A stretch of DNA of 64,000 nucleotides. It comes from Bacillota bacterium. GTDB lineage: Bacteria; Bacillota; Clostridia; Oscillospirales; Ruminococcaceae. Below, in pieces: positions 60,812-64,000 of the stretch (positions within the stretch are counted from its first letter, which is position 1; the number at the start of each line of letters is the position of its first letter). Location: the NCBI GenBank assembly GCA_023391005.1, contig JAEWBS010000063.1:1-64000 (forward strand). Direction: 5' to 3'. A program made the translations under genes and the position numbers. Below the pieces are notes generated by a model. The model was not told the origin of the DNA and made no database searches. It saw nothing but the letters and a program-made list of their open reading frames with translations.

Positions 60812-62605
60812 TTATGCGGTTTTACCATACCGCGCGACAAAGTCGGCCGCGGAGTAATAAATGCGGTTGGTCTCCGTGGGTTTGACTGTGTTAAAAGAAA
60901 TCAAAGCTTTGTCCGTGTTGCCCGCCACATTGAGATAGGTCAGTTCAAGCATAATGGATTTTCCCGCCAGCATGTCGACGATCCAATAGGGTATCTGCTG
61001 ATGCTTGGTGGCATCCAGCGTAATAGTGCCGTCGGTCGGGGTTTTGGCGGCAGCCAGCGAGAAGCGGTCCCAGAAAAGCGTTTCTTCAGTTTGCCGTTCT
61101 TCTGCTGCACGGCTGCCTGATTTTCCATGCGTTTTAGGCGGCAGAGTCGTGAAAAGGTTATCCAAAATCTGCGTGGCAGTCATAGTGGCATAGGCGTCGG
61201 GATCGGTTAAATAGCTGCCGTCAATGGCCCATGAGAACTTGCCGACAGAGGTTTGGGGGTTGGTGCTATAGGTGACATAGCTGCTCCAGTTTTTATAAAC
61301 GGCAGGGTATCGCTCGCTCCAATCAGGAAAATAGTCGGTCATATACTTCTGGGCCAATGCATAGGCTTGACATTCTTCGCCGGGGGTGCCGTCCTGTGGT
61401 GCAATGGCGCTCAATTGTACGCCACCGCCGCCTTGGCCCTGATAGCTGTCCGACGGGGTGGAGTGCAGAATGACCATGCTGCCGTCTTCACAGGTACCGA
61501 CGCACATCCAGACGTGTCCGCTCATGCTGAAAATATCGCCGGGCTTAAAGTCGGAAATTTTCAGTGCGTCGGCGCTTTCAACCTTTGTAAAGCTGCCAAA
61601 GCCTTTATCGGCATACAGCTTGGCCTCTTTAGTGGACGAATGCACATAACCGGGCAGTCCGCTTACAGTGTTAGCGACATTATATATCACCCAAGACATA
61701 TAACCGGAACAGTCGGGACCGGCATAGTAATATTCGTTATAGCTTTTGTGCGGGTAATAGCTTCGCGTATAATCACTGTTGTTTCGGTATGTATAGGAGG
61801 CGTCCTGCGCTTGAAAAAAGTCGATCCAGGTCTGGGGCACGCCAATGGTGGTTGCTTGAGGGCTTGAGGTCCCGGTGGCGGCCTGAGAACCTTCGTCCTG
61901 CCAGTCCCAAGTACCGCCGTAAATATACAGCGCCGTACCTGCCGGCTGCAACGCGGTTGCTAGAACATTTTTCAAAGTCTTTTTGCCGGGTGTGTTTCTA
62001 ATCGGAGGTGTATAGGGTTCGGCGATAAAGGTTAAATAAATCAGCTCGGCGGGGTTGCCGTAAACCTTTACAGTTTCGCCCACTCTAAGGGTAGCGGGTG
62101 TTACGGTGGCGCCCCCCGCTTCAGAGGTGATTTGATAAACCTTTGTTGCGGCGGTCATGGCAATCTGCCGTTCATCGACTCTGATGTAGTTGTTGCCGAT
62201 ATCGGTAATAGTTCCCATGGCTGTTGGTGTGGGGACGTTGACGTCGACTACGGTGTTATCTTCTACGGTGATATCAAACACATAGCCTTCTGCCAGAAGA
62301 TTGTTTAAGGCGAAGTTATTATCAGACGATACCTTGTAGATTTTTTCGGTGCCGTTTACATCAAAATAATAAGTAAATTTCTTTAAATTATCAAGGCTGC
62401 CGTTTCTGGTGGCGGCATTGGTGCCGTAGCCCACAACGCCCCGATACACCGCCAACCCGTCGCCGGTAAAATTCCCTGAGTGCGTACCTGAATCTAAGCC
62501 TGAATCTAAACCGGAATCGATACTGTCGTCGGTGGCAAAAACAAGTTGTGTCTGAATTACAATCATAAACAGTGCCATGAAAAAAGCTAATACTTTAGAA
62601 TTCAT
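60812..62605 (-). CDS. Secreted NlpC/P60-like cell-wall hydrolase
   Basis: 597 aa. Signal peptide MNSKVLAFFMALFMIVIQTQ (continuing LVFA) then a short DSGLDSGLDSGTHSG repeat. Middle region (about 50-220) is beta-rich with an S1/OB-like flavour (GTITDIGNNYIRVDERQI). The peptidase part (about 290-410) has the Cys of AGPDCSGYMSWVIYN, and the His of MSGHVWMCVGTCED, matching NlpC/P60. The C-terminal 190 residues are unassigned. Probably trims peptidoglycan peptides outside the cell. Preceded by a structured leader. Confidence 0.75.
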   Translation of the reverse strand: MNSKVLAFFMALFMIVIQTQLVFATDDSIDSGLDSGLDSGTHSGNFTGDGLAVYRGVVGYGTNAATRNGSLDNLKKFTYYFDVNGTEKIYKVSSDNNFALNNLLAEGYVFDITVEDNTVVDVNVPTPTAMGTITDIGNNYIRVDERQIAMTAATKVYQITSEAGGATVTPATLRVGETVKVYGNPAELIYLTFIAEPYTPPIRNTPGKKTLKNVLATALQPAGTALYIYGGTWDWQDEGSQAATGTSSPQATTIGVPQTWIDFFQAQDASYTYRNNSDYTRSYYPHKSYNEYYYAGPDCSGYMSWVIYNVANTVSGLPGYVHSSTKEAKLYADKGFGSFTKVESADALKISDFKPGDIFSMSGHVWMCVGTCEDGSMVILHSTPSDSYQGQGGGGVQLSAIAPQDGTPGEECQAYALAQKYMTDYFPDWSERYPAVYKNWSSYVTYSTNPQTSVGKFSWAIDGSYLTDPDAYATMTATQILDNLFTTLPPKTHGKSGSRAAEERQTEETLFWDRFSLAAAKTPTDGTITLDATKHQQIPYWIVDMLAGKSIMLELTYLNVAGNTDKALISFNTVKPTETNRIYYSAADFVARYGKTA

Positions 62606-62627
62606 CGCGTTTACCGTCCTTCTCTTT

Positions 62628-62721
62628 AAGTAATGATTACAGGCAGCTCGGAAGGGTTCGCATGACCGGCTCTATTTTAGGCGGTCTACACCTCGCTTTC
62701 ATCGGTTTTTTAACATTACTT
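62628..62721 (-). ncRNA. Structured leader RNA of the cell-wall hydrolase gene (class unknown)
   Basis: A 94-nt domain closed by a perfect 8-bp stem (AAGTAATG at 62721-62714, CATTACTT at 62635-62628). Inside are a GACCG/CGGTC hairpin and single-stranded purine-rich joints (GATGAAAGCGAGG and GCGAACCCTTCCGAGCTGCC). It ends 22 nt before the start codon. Cell-wall hydrolases in Firmicutes are often under c-di-AMP (ydaO) riboswitches, but the match to that consensus is poor. Confidence 0.5.
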
Positions 62722-62750
62722 CAGCGGCATATTTCTTGATTCTGGTAATA

Positions 62751-62783
62751 AAAAAATCCCGCGGCAATAATGCCAACGGGATC
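62751..62783 (-). terminator. Terminator upstream of the hydrolase leader
   Basis: ATCCCG / CGGGAT with inner GGCA/TGCC, followed on the minus strand by seven T. It would stop readthrough from the SDR side about 145 nt before the hydrolase start. Confidence 0.75.
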
Positions 62784-63221
62784 TCATTCTCGATGCAGAA
62801 TAAGGAAATTATTCCACAAAAAATAAAGCCGCTGTTATGACTAAAATATTATTTAAGTTGTGTGTTTATGGGCGTTTTACGGAGTAATTCATGCGGTTTA
62901 TGCACATTAGGTGTAATGGGTGGCGAGAATATACATGTAAACAACACACATTGTTTTCTACAAGATCTTTATTTATCTATAATATAGCCGTGCTACCGAC
63001 ACTTTTATGGCGTTTTTTGTAAAGAGACAAATATATTTTAAAATTTTAGCCGCCATGCGCAGGTAGCCGTTAAATTTTGTATGATAAGCTCTACTTTTTT
63101 GTTGAATTTTTATCGAAAAAAGGAGGCGGTTAAGCCGAGCCCCCACATGGTTGCCCTTTGCTGTCACAGTGATGATTTTAACTTAGAAGCAATCGCTGTT
63201 CCCACACCAAGAACAAAAAAG
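62784..63221. other. AT-rich intergenic region
   Basis: 440 bp with no supported gene; small frames have no ribosome site. The hydrolase promoter may lie here or between the terminator and leader; I cannot place it. Confidence 0.4.
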
Positions 63222-63265
63222 AACGCCCATACAAGAGTGAAAATACGCTTGTGTGGGCGTTTTTA
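63222..63265. terminator. Terminator of the SDR gene
   Basis: AACGCCCATACAAG / CTTGTGTGGGCGTT, 12-nt loop; T-rich on both exits (TTCTTTTTT on the minus strand). Confidence 0.85.
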
Positions 63266-63351
63266 AGTTCGGATTTTCTTATGTTGCTTACCGCCTGCCG
63301 CTGGGAAACCGAATTGATTATCGTCAATTTATAGTTCGGATTTTAAATTGC

Positions 63352-64000
63352 TTACCAGGCAGTCCAACCGCCGTCCATCACCAGATTGGCGCCGGTCATA
63401 TATCTGGATGCGTCGGAGGCTAAAAAAATGATGGCGCCGTTGTATTCATCCTCCTGCGCCATGCGGCCTATGGGAATGTGGTTGCAGTAATTGGCCTGAA
63501 AACGTTCGTCCTGCGTCTCTCGCCAGACGCCCGAGGGGGTAAAGGTGTTGACGCGGATGTTTTTTCTGCCCCAATAGGTGGCCAAATAGCGGGTGAGGTT
63601 ATAAATGCCCGATTTTGCCGCCGCATAGGCGACGGGTTTAATAAAAGGCACCCCGGTCAGCTCTTCTTTATAGGCGTAAATATCCTGAACGGGAGAAACC
63701 ATACCGTAAATGGAGCCCACGTTAATAATCGAGCCGGGCTTATTCGCTTGTACCATTCGCAGCCCCACCGCTTGGCAGCAAAGGAAGGTGCCTGTCAGAT
63801 TTGTCTCCACGACCTCGCGGAAAACCGCCTCGGGGAAATATTCAAAGGGGCCGGAAACCTCCGGCGGGGCGCTGGGCTGGGTGTCGATGCCCGCGTTGTT
63901 CACCAGCACGTCGGGCGCGCCGCCAAAATCCAGCGCCATCTGATCTAACACCCGGTTGATGTCATCCTTTTTAGCAATATCCGCCTGATAAAACTTCAGC
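63352..64000 (-). CDS. SDR-family oxidoreductase (5' end outside window)
   Basis: The 3' 216 codons of a classical short-chain dehydrogenase. The frame is open through base 64000 (KFYQADIAKKDDINRVLDQM precedes the first Met inside), so the cofactor loop is off the edge. Visible: VLVNNAGID, catalytic Ser in INVGSIYG, Tyr and Lys in VAYAAAKSGI, and the end GANLVMDGGWTAW. An insertion-like loop (about SPVQDIYAYKEELTGVPF) before the Tyr is characteristic of sugar-acid dehydrogenases. Substrate unknown. Confidence 0.88.
   Translation of the reverse strand, partial: LKFYQADIAKKDDINRVLDQMALDFGGAPDVLVNNAGIDTQPSAPPEVSGPFEYFPEAVFREVVETNLTGTFLCCQAVGLRMVQANKPGSIINVGSIYGMVSPVQDIYAYKEELTGVPFIKPVAYAAAKSGIYNLTRYLATYWGRKNIRVNTFTPSGVWRETQDERFQANYCNHIPIGRMAQEDEYNGAIIFLASDASRYMTGANLVMDGGWTAW

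Noticed and set aside
62628..62721. Identification of the leader as a c-di-AMP (ydaO) riboswitch
   Set aside because: The gene type fits, and GCGAACCC...GAGCTGCC loosely recalls the 3' consensus, but the 5' half and overall size do not match; left unclassified.

Overview
The window (about 64 kb, roughly 50% GC, AT-rich spacers) looks like the chromosome of an anaerobic, gut-type member of the Clostridia, plausibly Oscillospirales. This is inferred from strong AGGAGG ribosome sites, GTG/TTG starts, families common in Clostridia (DUF4358, DUF3788, DUF5058, DUF998, amidase_6), YesM/YesN-type two-component genes, several TRAP transporters and a type I-C CRISPR system. No species is claimed.

Layout. 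1-3.3 kb: a YfbR-type 5'-nucleotidase cut by the left edge, a metallo-beta-lactamase-fold hydrolase and a D-2-hydroxyacid dehydrogenase with clear promoter and terminator. 3.9-7.4 kb: a TAXI-type TRAP system. 7.4-9.1 kb: a decayed mobile-element scar (serine recombinase and WYL regulator pseudogenes, strong palindromes) around an intact DUF3788 gene. 9.4-12.6 kb: a chorismate mutase-ACT protein, small membrane proteins, a DUF4358 lipoprotein and an SGNH hydrolase. 13.0-17.9 kb: tRNA-Leu(GAG) followed by integrase, SNF2-helicase and phage regulator remnants, mixed with a cold-shock gene, a DUF998 protein, an amidase_6 pair and very small Cys-rich genes.

18.4-28.8 kb: a complete type I-C system (cas3-cas5-cas8c-cas7-cas4-cas1-cas2), with an internal in-frame start for Cas11 inside cas8c, a leader and an array of 34 repeats and 33 spacers. 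29.0-35.0 kb: an AraC regulator, sugar-phosphate isomerase-like protein, TRAP (DctQ, DctM, DctP) and SDR oxidoreductase, which reads as a sugar or sugar-acid uptake and catabolism locus.

35.5-42.7 kb is the most unusual part. An AraC regulator with a glycosidase-like (GH39-like) C-terminal domain lies between two nearly identical, oppositely oriented promoter modules of about 160 bp. One fires left into an M20 amidohydrolase and two membrane proteins (one DUF5058); the other fires right into a CapA-family protein. 43.6-50.6 kb: a third TRAP system with an FGGY kinase, an HpcH/HpaI aldolase and a single polypeptide fusing a ketopantoate-reductase-like enzyme to a GntR/FCD regulator. 51.2-60.6 kb: gnd, a HAD phosphatase, an AfuABC/FbpABC-like ABC importer and a YesM/YesN two-component pair, which fits regulated uptake of an anionic or phosphorylated solute. 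60.8-64 kb: a secreted NlpC/P60-like protein with a structured leader, and an SDR gene cut by the right edge.
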